Of a stretch of DNA of 64,000 nt, positions 24,713 to 33,059 are shown piece by piece. Below the pieces are notes generated by a model. That model worked only from the letters and a program-made list of their open reading frames with translations. It had not been told where the DNA came from and made no database searches. A program made the position numbers and the translations under genes. The first letter of the stretch is position 1. Every line of letters starts with the position of its first letter. Location of the stretch: positions 248,001-312,000 of the forward strand of contig JBBDRZ010000007.1 in assembly GCA_040905185.1 (NCBI GenBank). The letters are read 5' to 3'. Source of the stretch: DASTEQ01 sp040905185 (GTDB taxonomy: Bacteria > Chloroflexota > Limnocylindria > QHBO01).

Positions 24713-25143
24713 ACAAGCCGACCGACGGCGCGCTCAGGATCTCCGCCGCCATCGCCGACGAGCTGCTGGCCCACGCCGCGGCCGAGGCGCCGAACGAGGC
24801 GTGCGGCATCCTGGCCGGATCCCTGGCCGACGGGCGGGCGACTGCCTACCATCCTGCCCGCAACGCCGACGCGTCACCCTTCGTCTACACCGTCCACCCC
24901 GACGACCTGGTCCGGATCGTGCTGGGAATCGAGGATGTCGGCCAGGACCTGGTGGCCATCTTCCATTCCCACACCCGTACCCCGGCGGTCCCATCGCCCA
25001 CCGACCGCCGCCAGGCGATGTACCCCGACTCGTTCTACCTGCTGGCCACCCTGTTGGATCCGGACCTCTTACCGATGCAGGCGCTCCGCGCCTGGCGCAT
25101 CCGCGGTGGCGAGGCCACCGAAGCGCCGCTCAGGATCGGGTAG
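24709..25143 (+). CDS. mec: JAMM/MPN+ metalloprotease Mec
   Basis: A 144-aa JAMM zinc protease. It has the catalytic Glu in NEACGILAG (Glu30), and the HxHx7SxxD motif in HSHTRTPAVPSPTD (His86, His88, Ser96, Asp99). In mycobacteria Mec releases cysteine from the CysO-cysteine adduct. Here it may also trim the two residues after the CysO diglycine, as QbsD does for QbsE. The GTG start is set by the overlap with the cysM stop; the open frame extends into cysM. It is the last gene of the suf-cys operon. Confidence 0.93.
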   Translation: MNKPTDGALRISAAIADELLAHAAAEAPNEACGILAGSLADGRATAYHPARNADASPFVYTVHPDDLVRIVLGIEDVGQDLVAIFHSHTRTPAVPSPTDRRQAMYPDSFYLLATLLDPDLLPMQALRAWRIRGGEATEAPLRIG

Positions 25144-25194
25144 AGCGGGCATCGCCGCCCAGACTTCCAACAATCGTTAGCCTACGTTGCGACG

Positions 25195-26523
25195 ATGGCA
25201 CCGCAGACTCGATATGCACGGTCGGGGCAGTTTCACATCGCGTATCAGCTCGTTGGCGATGCGCCAATCGATCTGGTCTTCGTCCCCGGCTGGGTCTCAA
25301 ACATTGAGGAGTGCTGGGAGTTGCCGGGACTCGCCGCGTTCCTCGAGCGCCTTACTTCATTCACCCGCCTCATCCTCTTCGACAAGCGAGGGACAGGTCT
25401 GTCTGACCCGGTCGCCACCGACCGCCTCCCCACACTCGAAGAGCGGATGGACGACGTCCGCGCCGTGCTCGATGCGACAGGGTCCCAGCAGGCTGCGATC
25501 TTCGGCCACTCCGAGGGAGGCAGTATGAGCCTTCTGTTTGCCGCCACTTTCCCGCACCGCACCCGGGCTCTGATCACGTTCGGGGTGTTCGCTCGTCGAC
25601 GCCGCAGCCATGACTATCCGTGGGCGCCGAGCGACGTGGATCGGCAGGCGACCATCGACCAGGTCGAGCACGAGTGGGTCACCGAGGACATGCTCCGTCC
25701 GCTTGTTCCGAGCCGCGCAGACGATCCAACATTTCTCGGCCAGCTCGCCACCTACTTTCGGCGCTCGGCCAGCCCAGGGGCCGCGGCTCAGCTGTTGCGC
25801 ATGAACACAGAGATCGACGTCCGCGCCATCCTGTCAGCCATCCGCGTCCCCGCGCTCGTGCTGCACCGCACCGATGATCGGGACGCTCTGGTAGAAGAGG
25901 GCCGCTGGATCGCCTCGCAGATCCCGGGGGCGTCGTTCGTCGAGCTGGCCGGAGGCGATCACCTCTTCTGGGTGGGCGACACCGACGCCGTTCTGGCCGA
26001 GATCGAGGGCTTCCTGACCGGCGTGCGCCCCGCACCGGAGCCCAACCGGGTGCTGGCCACGGTCCTGTTCACCGATCTGGTCGCCTCCACCGAGATGGCC
26101 GTGCGCCTCGGCGACCGCCGCTGGCGCGAGGTGCTGGAGACTCACCGCGCACAGGTACGGAGCGCCCTCGCCCACTGGCGCGGCGAGGAGATTGACAACG
26201 CCGGCGATGGATTCCTGGCTGTGTTCGATGGCCCTGCGCGAGCGGTACGCTGCGCCCTGACGATCCGAGATGCCGCCGGGAAGGCAGGACTCCAAGTCCG
26301 GGCAGGACTGCATACCGGCGAGATCGAGCGGCATGCCGGCCGGGTGGACGGGCTGGCGGTGCATATCGGCTCACGCGTCATGGCCACCGCCGGTGCCGAC
26401 GAGGTCGTCGTGTCGAGCACGGTGAAGGATCTCGTGGCTGGGTCGGGGATCAACTTCGCGGATCGCGGCACGCATGTGCTGAAGGGAGTACCGGACGAGT
26501 GGCGCCTCTACGTCGTGCTCTAA
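25195..26523 (+). CDS. alpha/beta hydrolase-class III cyclase fusion
   Basis: A 442-aa two-domain protein. Residues 1 to about 280 are an alpha/beta hydrolase with the nucleophile elbow GHSEGG (Ser106) and a late His in GGDHLFWVGD. Residues about 290-442 are a class III cyclase domain with metal Asp in FTDLVAST and GDGFLAVF. The Lys of the adenine site is Asp (GEEIDNAGDG) and the transition-state Asn is His (LAVHIGSRV), so the second domain may not be a normal cyclase. No signal peptide is present; it is cytosolic. The ligand of the hydrolase domain is unknown. The gene stands alone, 51 nt after mec. Confidence 0.88.
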   Translation: MAPQTRYARSGQFHIAYQLVGDAPIDLVFVPGWVSNIEECWELPGLAAFLERLTSFTRLILFDKRGTGLSDPVATDRLPTLEERMDDVRAVLDATGSQQAAIFGHSEGGSMSLLFAATFPHRTRALITFGVFARRRRSHDYPWAPSDVDRQATIDQVEHEWVTEDMLRPLVPSRADDPTFLGQLATYFRRSASPGAAAQLLRMNTEIDVRAILSAIRVPALVLHRTDDRDALVEEGRWIASQIPGASFVELAGGDHLFWVGDTDAVLAEIEGFLTGVRPAPEPNRVLATVLFTDLVASTEMAVRLGDRRWREVLETHRAQVRSALAHWRGEEIDNAGDGFLAVFDGPARAVRCALTIRDAAGKAGLQVRAGLHTGEIERHAGRVDGLAVHIGSRVMATAGADEVVVSSTVKDLVAGSGINFADRGTHVLKGVPDEWRLYVVL

Positions 26524-26579
26524 GGATCCGCACCACTGCGGCAGAGCAACTTGGAAGGCTGGCCCTCGCTCCGCCCTAG

Positions 26580-26585
26580 TAGGCT
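26580..26585 (+). promoter_or_regulatory. -10-like TAGGCT before the M24 gene
   Basis: TAGGCT ends 6 nt before the GTG at 26592, the spacing of a leaderless promoter. No convincing -35 element is seen. Confidence 0.35.
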
Positions 26586-26591
26586 TGCGAT

Positions 26592-27707
26592 GTGACCGCG
26601 TTCCCGCCAACTGTCCATCGGCAGCGACTCGACGCTGCCGCGGCGGAAGCGACGTCACGCGGCCTGGACGCGCTCTTGGTCACGCCTTCGTCCGATTACC
26701 TGTACCTGCTCGGCTACAACGCGCCGCCCCTGGAACGGCTGACCTGCCTCATCGTCCGGCCTGACACTGGGCCCACCCTCGTCCTGCCCCACCTCGAGGA
26801 GCCCTTGGCCCGGCACGAGCTGGGTCTGCTCACCGACTCGATCGAGCTGATCACCTGGGAGGAGACCGATGACCCATTCGCGGTCGTCGGCCGGCTCCTG
26901 GGACGAGCCGGGCGGGTGGCGCTCCAGGATCAGATGTGGGCGCGCTTCGTCCTCCGTCTGCGGGTAACACTCGACGGCGCCGAGCTGGTGGAGGCCGGCC
27001 CGGCCCTCAACGCCCTGCGCCGCACCAAGAGCCAAGAGGAAATCGACCGCCTGCGCGCTGCGGCGACGGCCGCGGACGAGGCCATGGAGGCGATCACCGC
27101 GGAACAGCAGAGCGGGCGGACCGAAGCCGAGGTCAGCGCCCACATCCGCCAGCTGCTGCGCGACGCGGGCCACGACACCGCCGACTGGGCGATCGTCGCC
27201 TCCGGACCGAACGCCGCCAGCCCGCACCACACCCCCGGCGATAGGATCATCCAGGCTGGCGACGCGATCGTTCTCGACATCGGTGGCACGGCCAACGGAT
27301 ACGCGAGTGACACGACCCGCACCGCCTTCGTCGGGCTGCCGCCGGAAGAGTTCCAGGACCTGTACGCGGTCCTGCAGGAGGCCCAGGTGGCCGCGTGTGA
27401 CGCGGTACAGCCCGGCGTTCCGGCCCGGGACGTGGACCGGGTGGCGCGTGAGATCATCGCCGATGCCGGATATGGGGCGCTGTTCATTCATCGCACCGGC
27501 CACGGCATCGGTCTGGAGACCCACGAGGAGCCGTACCTGGTCGAGTCCAACCCGGACCCGCTTCGCGAAGGCGATGCGTTCAGCGTGGAGCCGGGGATCT
27601 ATGTCGCAGGACGCTGGGGCGCCCGGATCGAGGACATCGTGGTCTGCACCGCGAGCGGCGGAGAGCGCCTCAACCAGACCAGCCGCGACCTGCGGATCGT
27701 CGGCTAA
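26592..27707 (+). CDS. M24-family aminopeptidase (Xaa-Pro type)
   Basis: A 371-aa cytosolic metallopeptidase with the creatinase-like N-terminal domain and the pita-bread catalytic domain. Its metal ligands are in LDIGGTANGYASDTTRT (two Asp), HRTGHGIGLETHE (His), VEPGIY (Glu) and RIEDIVV (Glu). It probably removes the N-terminal residue before proline from peptides. The GTG start has a TAGGCT hexamer 6 nt before it. The stop interlocks with that of the convergent M20 peptidase gene, which may be a functional partner in peptide turnover. Confidence 0.9.
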   Translation: MTAFPPTVHRQRLDAAAAEATSRGLDALLVTPSSDYLYLLGYNAPPLERLTCLIVRPDTGPTLVLPHLEEPLARHELGLLTDSIELITWEETDDPFAVVGRLLGRAGRVALQDQMWARFVLRLRVTLDGAELVEAGPALNALRRTKSQEEIDRLRAAATAADEAMEAITAEQQSGRTEAEVSAHIRQLLRDAGHDTADWAIVASGPNAASPHHTPGDRIIQAGDAIVLDIGGTANGYASDTTRTAFVGLPPEEFQDLYAVLQEAQVAACDAVQPGVPARDVDRVAREIIADAGYGALFIHRTGHGIGLETHEEPYLVESNPDPLREGDAFSVEPGIYVAGRWGARIEDIVVCTASGGERLNQTSRDLRIVG

Positions 27708-29140
27708 CCCGTCTCCTGGCCGGGGCGCCGCATCTCGTCAGCGGTGAGCCGGCCCAGCTCGTCCCAGAGGTGCACGATGGCGTCCAGCCCGCCGCGGTAG
27801 TTGGCCAGTGGCATCCACTCGTTGGGGGCGTGGAAGTTACCGTTGGGGGAGGCCCAGCCAACCATCACGCTCTTGATGCCCAGCTGGCGGTCCAGCTCCG
27901 GCACGAAGGGAATGCTCCCGCCGGAGCGGTGGAACACGGCGGGCTTGCCGAACGCCTTCTCCGACGCGCGAGCCGCTGCCTCGACCGCGGGGTGGTCGAT
28001 CGGCGTGAGTGCCGGCCAGCCGTTCGACAGGCTCTTCACCGCCACCCGGACGGTGGGTGGGGCGATGCTCTTCAGGTGCGCGATCATCAGGCCCTCGATC
28101 TCGCGTGGGTCCTGGTCGGGCACCAGCCGCGTGCTGATCTTGGCGGCTGCCCAGCCGGGGATGATCGTCTTGGAGCCCTCCCCCTGGTAGCCGCCCCACA
28201 TCCCGTTGATGTCGAACGTGGGTCGTCCGGAGAGGCGCTCGAACAGGGTCCACCCGCGCTCGCCGAGCATGGGCTCCGATACCCCGGTCACGGTCAGCCA
28301 CTCGGCCAGGTCGAAGGGCACGGCTGCGTAAGAGGCACGTTCGGCATCGGTCAGATCGACAACCCGGTCGTAGAAGCCGGGAACGGTGACTCGCCCGTCG
28401 CCGTCCACCAGCGAGGCCAGCATGCGCACCAGGACGTTGGCCGGGTTCTCGACCCCGCCCCCGTACGACCCGGAGTGGACGTCCTGGAACGGGCCCTGGA
28501 CCCGAATCTCCCAGTACGCGATCCCGCGCAGGCCGTACGTGATGGCCGGTGTCCCGTGGTCGTCCTGCATGTCGGAGTCGGACACGATGCACACGTCGGC
28601 GGTCAGGAGCTCGGGATGGGCGGCGATGAACTCGGTCACCGGCTCGCTGATGTACTCCTCGTCCCCCTCGAAAATGACCCGCAGGTTGAGCGGTAGGCGA
28701 CCCACGCCGCGGAGCCACGCCTCGGCGGCGCGGAGGTGCATGTAGAGCTGCCCCTTGTCGTCGCCGCAGCCGCGGGCGTACACGATGTCGTTCTCGTAGC
28801 GCGGCTCGAACGGCGGCCGCACCCACTCGTCGAGCGGGTCGGTGGGCTGGACGTCGTAATGGCAGTAGACCAGGACGGTGGGCTTGTCCGGGCCGGCGTG
28901 CAGCCAGTCGGCCGTGACCACTGGATGGCTTCGCGTCTCGGTCAGCTGGGCATGATCGAAGCCGATGCGGGTGAGGTCGTCGGCGATCCACTGCGCCGTG
29001 CGGCGCATTTCATCCTTCTTGGTCGGATCGGCGCTGACCGATTCCATGCGCAGCAACTCGTCCAGGCCGCGCAGGTTCTCGTCAGCGTGCCCACGCAGGT
29101 ACGCCAGGGCGATTTCGGTACTGCTCTTGGCGACAGTCAT
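27704..29140 (-). CDS. M20-family dipeptidase
   Basis: A 478-aa M20 zinc peptidase. It has the metal and catalytic sites in YCHYDVQPTDP (His, Asp), ARGCGDDKGQ (bridging Asp), EGDEEYIS (catalytic Glu and Glu ligand), and SDSDMQDD with a lid domain between. The YARGxxDDKG form is typical of the M20A/CNDP-like dipeptidases. It has no signal peptide. The open frame extends upstream to 29341, but the ATG at 29140 has a TATCAT -10-like hexamer 8 nt before it and gives the family's usual N-terminus. It may share a role in dipeptide breakdown with the M24 enzyme. Confidence 0.9.
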   Translation of the reverse strand: MTVAKSSTEIALAYLRGHADENLRGLDELLRMESVSADPTKKDEMRRTAQWIADDLTRIGFDHAQLTETRSHPVVTADWLHAGPDKPTVLVYCHYDVQPTDPLDEWVRPPFEPRYENDIVYARGCGDDKGQLYMHLRAAEAWLRGVGRLPLNLRVIFEGDEEYISEPVTEFIAAHPELLTADVCIVSDSDMQDDHGTPAITYGLRGIAYWEIRVQGPFQDVHSGSYGGGVENPANVLVRMLASLVDGDGRVTVPGFYDRVVDLTDAERASYAAVPFDLAEWLTVTGVSEPMLGERGWTLFERLSGRPTFDINGMWGGYQGEGSKTIIPGWAAAKISTRLVPDQDPREIEGLMIAHLKSIAPPTVRVAVKSLSNGWPALTPIDHPAVEAAARASEKAFGKPAVFHRSGGSIPFVPELDRQLGIKSVMVGWASPNGNFHAPNEWMPLANYRGGLDAIVHLWDELGRLTADEMRRPGQETG

Positions 29141-29148
29141 GCCGGCGC

Positions 29149-29154
29149 ATGATA
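29149..29154 (-). promoter_or_regulatory. -10-like TATCAT before the M20 gene
   Basis: On the minus strand TATCAT ends 8 nt before the ATG at 29140. It fits a leaderless start. No clear -35 element is seen. Confidence 0.35.
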
Positions 29155-29159
29155 GGTGG

Positions 29160-29705
29160 ATGGTCCTTCGCGCTCTCCTCGGGTTGACATTGGCGGCGGC
29201 TCTGATCGCTTCTTTCCCCGTCCGGGTCGCGGCTTGCACGTGCGGCGGTACGTCGGAGGACTCGGCGCTGGAGCACGCCGATGTGGCGTTCGTGGGTGTG
29301 GTGGCGGCGGTCGAGGACCCGAATCTCCTGAGCTGGTTCACCTATTCGACCGGGGATCCAATCCTGTACACGTTCGCGGTCGAGGAATCGCTCAAGAGCG
29401 ATCCAGGTCGATTCGTGGTCATTCGCAGCTATCGCGACGGGTCCTCGTGCGGAGTCCCCATGGCCATCGGGGAGCGGTGGAGGATCTATGCCCACCGCCA
29501 GGACCTTTTCGGCAACGTCCGGGACGGTGAGCTGTGGGTGTGGCTGTGCGACGCCAACCAGCGTCTGGCGACAGGCCTGCCCGCTCCACCCGTCCCGGGG
29601 AGCACCGCCCCGATCATGGTCATCGGGGTTGCAGCCGCAGGTCTCCTCGTCCTTGGCACTCTCGCGAGCCGGCGACGTCGCGTTCCTCGCGAACCCGCGG
29701 CCTAG
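29160..29705 (+). CDS. secreted CTC-type (NTR/TIMP-like) protein with C-terminal anchor
   Basis: A 181-aa exported protein. The signal peptide ends just before ACTCGG, so the mature form starts with the Cys-x-Cys typical of netrin/TIMP-like domains. FVGVV, YTFAVEESLK and a later Cys (SSCGVP and WLCDANQ) fit that fold. A Pro-rich linker, a hydrophobic segment (PIMVIGVAAAGLLVLGTL) and RRRR form a C-terminal membrane anchor. No LPXTG-like sortase motif was found. The role may be binding or inhibition. The ATG is 20 nt from the divergent M20 start. The stop interlocks with that of the next convergent gene. Confidence 0.7.
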   Translation: MVLRALLGLTLAAALIASFPVRVAACTCGGTSEDSALEHADVAFVGVVAAVEDPNLLSWFTYSTGDPILYTFAVEESLKSDPGRFVVIRSYRDGSSCGVPMAIGERWRIYAHRQDLFGNVRDGELWVWLCDANQRLATGLPAPPVPGSTAPIMVIGVAAAGLLVLGTLASRRRRVPREPAA

Positions 29706-29974
29706 CCTAGGACGCCCAGGACGAAGCCCAGGAACAAAAGCAGCGCCGATCCCGGGATCACTGACGCGGCTCGCAGGAGCGGGGGCCAGCGGCCGCCGCC
29801 GAAGAAGGCGTATAGCGGGATCGAAATCGGGAACACGATGATGCCCGCGGACCAACCGATCCTGGCCCTCGGCTTGAGATCGGCCCGGTCCTGGATGTCG
29901 AGCCAGTAGGCCACGATCATCACGAACCCGGCTACCACGGCAAAAACCATGAAGGCCCAGACGAAGGGCAGCAT
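29702..29974 (-). CDS. small integral membrane protein
   Basis: A 90-aa hydrophobic protein with about three membrane segments (PFVWAFMVFAVVAGFVMIVA, GIIVFPISIPLYAFF and ASVIPGSALLLFLGFVLG) and a short basic/acidic loop between. I recognise no family. It lies 9 nt downstream of the PlsC-like gene, probably in the same transcription unit as MFS and PlsC. Confidence 0.6.
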   Translation of the reverse strand: MLPFVWAFMVFAVVAGFVMIVAYWLDIQDRADLKPRARIGWSAGIIVFPISIPLYAFFGGGRWPPLLRAASVIPGSALLLFLGFVLGVLG

Positions 29975-29983
29975 GGACAGATG

Positions 29984-30778
29984 CTAGCCGGACCGGTGCT
30001 CCGCCACCCGAGTCCGATCCACCTCCGCCATGTAGGCCTGCCGCCCTTGTGCCTCGCGCTTCCCATTGAAGAGGTCGCTGAGCCAGTCGCCCCCGGGCCG
30101 GCGACTCGGGTACGTGGGCTCGTCGGTGGGAAGCAGGGCGACGATCCCGGCCCTGACTAGCTGCGTCAGGTCGCGCCGCTCGTCTCGGCCGACGCCCTTG
30201 ACTACGGTAATCGGCTCGCCGAATCGCACCGTGATGCGTTTACGAAACCAGAGCGTGGAGCTGCCGACTACGGCGCACGGCACGATGGAAACGCCCGAGA
30301 CCCGGGCGAACAGGGTGGCGCCATCTTGGAGCGGCAGGACTTCGGTCTCGCGGAATCCGAGTGTGCCCTCGGGCGTGATGGCCAGTACGCCGCCCGCGTC
30401 GAACACGCGTTGAACGGCCCGAACGGCGGAAGGCAGGTTCGTCTTCCGCGGGTTGAACGGAATCATGCCGCCGAAGAACCCCATCACCCGATTCCGGGTG
30501 CCGCGCGAGAAGTCGACCTCCTTGGGACCGAACCAGGTGACCCGCGGTCGAAATGGGCTGACAGCGTGGATCAAGAACGGGTCCCAGCCCGAGTGGTGGT
30601 TGGCTGTGATCTGGAACGGCGCCGCCGGCCAATGCTCCAGCCCCTGTACCTCCAAGCGGAACAGAGTTCGGACCAGGATCCGCACCGCGACCCACTGCAC
30701 GCGATAGCGCCATGTGACCGTGACGCCCAGCAGGTGAGGGCCGATCTGTCGCCCACCGCTGGCGCCGGGCTCGGTCAC
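29984..30778 (-). CDS. PlsC-like 1-acylglycerol-3-phosphate acyltransferase
   Basis: A 264-aa acyltransferase with NHHSGWDP (HX4D), GMIPFNP, and TPEGTLGFRE (acceptor-phosphate region), as in the PlsC family, acting at the membrane on lysophosphatidic acid or a related acceptor. The open frame runs far upstream, but the GTG at 30778 overlaps the MFS stop codon (GTGA) and gives the expected length. It is longer at the C-terminus than E. coli PlsC. It is translationally coupled to the MFS gene. Confidence 0.88.
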   Translation of the reverse strand: MTEPGASGGRQIGPHLLGVTVTWRYRVQWVAVRILVRTLFRLEVQGLEHWPAAPFQITANHHSGWDPFLIHAVSPFRPRVTWFGPKEVDFSRGTRNRVMGFFGGMIPFNPRKTNLPSAVRAVQRVFDAGGVLAITPEGTLGFRETEVLPLQDGATLFARVSGVSIVPCAVVGSSTLWFRKRITVRFGEPITVVKGVGRDERRDLTQLVRAGIVALLPTDEPTYPSRRPGGDWLSDLFNGKREAQGRQAYMAEVDRTRVAEHRSG

Positions 30779-32070
30779 GCCGCTGCGAGCTCCACGACCT
30801 CGCCCAGCTCGCGCCGACGAGCATCGACCTGGTGCAGGGCCAGCGCCGCGAGGACGAGGAAGCCGATGGCCACGTACATGGCCGCTACCGGCCCGCCGGG
30901 CGCCCTTGGGTCGCCGGCCAGGCGACCAACGGCATCCATCGTTAACCCTCCAACGATCAGGAATACCGGGGTCGCCATGGCGGTTCCCGCATTGAGGATG
31001 CCCATGTAGCGGGCCGACGTGTGCTTGGGGATGACATCGCTCATGAGTGCCCAGTCCACGGACAGGAAAGCACCGATACCGATGCCGGCCGGCACGAAGA
31101 GGGCAACCGCCAGCTCGGGGGTGGGAGCCAGCGCCAGCCCGAGCATGCCGATTCCGGTGAGGACCATCCCGCCGTAGATGACCGGTTTGCGCCCGTATCG
31201 GTCCGAGAGGCGAGCGCCCGGGATGGAGGCCAGGCCGGACATCCCTGCCACGACGACGGTGGCATAGAAAACGAATTGACTCGCCTCCGGCCTGGGCAGC
31301 CCGTGCGTTCGCTGGAAGTAGAACAGTCCCAGCGCGGTGGCCGCCGCCGCTGCACCAAGGAACAGAAGGCGGACGAGGAGCAGCCACAGGACGCTCTTCT
31401 CGCGCAGGATATCGGTTCCCCACGCCGACCGGGCGACGCGAGGCCAGGACATCGTCCGTTTCGGTCCGGTCGTCCCTTCGTGAACCCGGGTGACCACGAT
31501 GAGCATGGCCACGATCTCCACCGCACCCAGCGCCAGGGTGGCGGCAAATAGCGACCCTCCCTCCTGCAGGCCTGTCATGGCGATCCCCGCCCCCACGATG
31601 GCGCCGATCACGATCATCAGGCCCATCAACCCACTGGCCGTGCCCACCTGCCGCGCGGGGACGAGATCCGGGACGTAGCCCTGGAACGGCCCCTGCGCGA
31701 AGTTCGACGAGACCTGGATCAGGAAGTAGAAGGCCACCAGGACGACGAACGTGTTCGAGGTGGCGATCCCATACAGGAAAACCATGTCCAGCAGGCCGCC
31801 GATGAAGATGTACGGCTTGCGTCGCCCCCAGCGGGTGATGGTGTAGTCGCTGATCACCCCGACGGTGGGCTGAACGAAGATGGACGCGATCACGGCCACG
31901 GCGTTGATCACCGCGAGGCCGGTCCCGGCGTTCCTCGGGCCCACCATGTCCTCGACCATGGTGGGCAGGACAACGACTCCAAGCCCGTACTGGATGGTAA
32001 GGATCCCGAGCCAATAGACCGACAGGGTCACCAGCGTTCGCAGGGGAAGCGCGGGTCGGTCGCCGCTCAT
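30775..32070 (-). CDS. MFS transporter
   Basis: A 431-aa protein with about 12 hydrophobic segments. The loop between segments 2 and 3 reads GVISDYTITRWGRRKPYI, matching the MFS G-x3-D-x2-G-R-R-K signature, and a second DRYGRKPV lies between segments 8 and 9. The first signature resembles SLC45/sucrose- and GPH-like transporters, but the substrate is not predictable. The ATG is chosen because an AGGAG box lies 7 nt before it; an ATG at 32085 is possible. The gene is divergent from lgt. Confidence 0.88.
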   Translation of the reverse strand: MSGDRPALPLRTLVTLSVYWLGILTIQYGLGVVVLPTMVEDMVGPRNAGTGLAVINAVAVIASIFVQPTVGVISDYTITRWGRRKPYIFIGGLLDMVFLYGIATSNTFVVLVAFYFLIQVSSNFAQGPFQGYVPDLVPARQVGTASGLMGLMIVIGAIVGAGIAMTGLQEGGSLFAATLALGAVEIVAMLIVVTRVHEGTTGPKRTMSWPRVARSAWGTDILREKSVLWLLLVRLLFLGAAAAATALGLFYFQRTHGLPRPEASQFVFYATVVVAGMSGLASIPGARLSDRYGRKPVIYGGMVLTGIGMLGLALAPTPELAVALFVPAGIGIGAFLSVDWALMSDVIPKHTSARYMGILNAGTAMATPVFLIVGGLTMDAVGRLAGDPRAPGGPVAAMYVAIGFLVLAALALHQVDARRRELGEVVELAAA

Positions 32071-32165
32071 GGCGGCTCTCCTCATGTGGGGAGCTGACGC
32101 CGAAAGATACGCGCCCCGGCTGCCACTGTGAAGGGTGCTCCGGCGAGACCGCGGAGTAGGGCGGG

Positions 32166-32171
32166 TAGAAT
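32166..32171 (+). promoter_or_regulatory. -10-like TAGAAT before lgt
   Basis: TAGAAT ends 9 nt before the GTG at 32181. The placement implies transcription starting at or next to the start codon. No -35 element matching TTGACA is visible. Confidence 0.4.
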
Positions 32172-32180
32172 CCGCGCGCA

Positions 32181-33059
32181 GTGTTCATCGACCCGATCGC
32201 CCTCCGGATCGGCCCCTTCAACATCCACTGGTACGGCATCCTGTTCGCGGTGGCGGCCGTGGCCGCCGCCTGGCTGGCCACGCGCGAGGCTCGGCGCCGG
32301 GGAGAGGATCCGGAGCGGGTGTGGACCATGCTCCTGGTCGCCGCCGTGGGCGGGATCATCGGCTCCCGCATCTACCACGTCATCCACCAGTGGGAGTTCT
32401 ATTCCGCCAACCCGGCGCTCATCCCGCAGGTCTGGAACGGCGGGCTGGGGATCCCGGGCGGGGTGGCCGGCGGGATGATCGTGCTCTTCGCCTACACCCG
32501 CATCAACAGACTGAATTTCCTGCGCTGGATCGACATCGGGGCGCCGGCGATGCTCCTGGCCCAGGCCATCGGCCGCATCGGCAACTTCGTCAACCAGGAG
32601 CTGTACGGGCCGCCCACCGACCTGCCGTGGGGCATTCCGATCGACCAGGGACACCGCGTTCCGCCCTGGACCAACCTTGACCAGTACCCGGTCGATTCCA
32701 CGTTCTTCCATCCCCTGTTCCTGTACGAGTCGATCCTGAATCTGGTCGGGATGGGGGTCCTGCTGTGGGTCGGCCGCCGCTTCGCCCGCCGCCTGTACGA
32801 CGGCGACGTCGCGATGCTGTATTTCGTGTGGTACGGGTCGGTGCGGACGGTGCTCGAGACCTTCCGTACCGGGAACTGGGTGGTGGGCGGCATTCCGGTG
32901 GCCATCCTCATCGGCGTGGGCGCGGCGGTGTTCGGCGCAGCCGTGATCATCATTCGGCACGCCCGAGGGTGGGGAACGCCCGGCGCGTACCTGGCGGAGA
33001 TCGACGCGCGCCAGGCCGCGGAAGCCCAGCCTGATGCCCTGGAGCCCCAGACTGGCTGA
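32181..33059 (+). CDS. lgt: prolipoprotein diacylglyceryl transferase
   Basis: Lgt adds diacylglycerol to the lipobox Cys of prolipoproteins in the cytoplasmic membrane. The 292-aa protein has about seven membrane segments and the Lgt signature GRIGNFVNQELYGPPT, with HPLFLYES downstream. It supports the several lipoproteins predicted in this window (Kelch, M28, SGNH, lysyl-oxidase-like). The GTG is the first start and has a TAGAAT hexamer in front. The end overlaps the next gene by 26 nt. Confidence 0.95.
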   Translation: MFIDPIALRIGPFNIHWYGILFAVAAVAAAWLATREARRRGEDPERVWTMLLVAAVGGIIGSRIYHVIHQWEFYSANPALIPQVWNGGLGIPGGVAGGMIVLFAYTRINRLNFLRWIDIGAPAMLLAQAIGRIGNFVNQELYGPPTDLPWGIPIDQGHRVPPWTNLDQYPVDSTFFHPLFLYESILNLVGMGVLLWVGRRFARRLYDGDVAMLYFVWYGSVRTVLETFRTGNWVVGGIPVAILIGVGAAVFGAAVIIIRHARGWGTPGAYLAEIDARQAAEAQPDALEPQTG

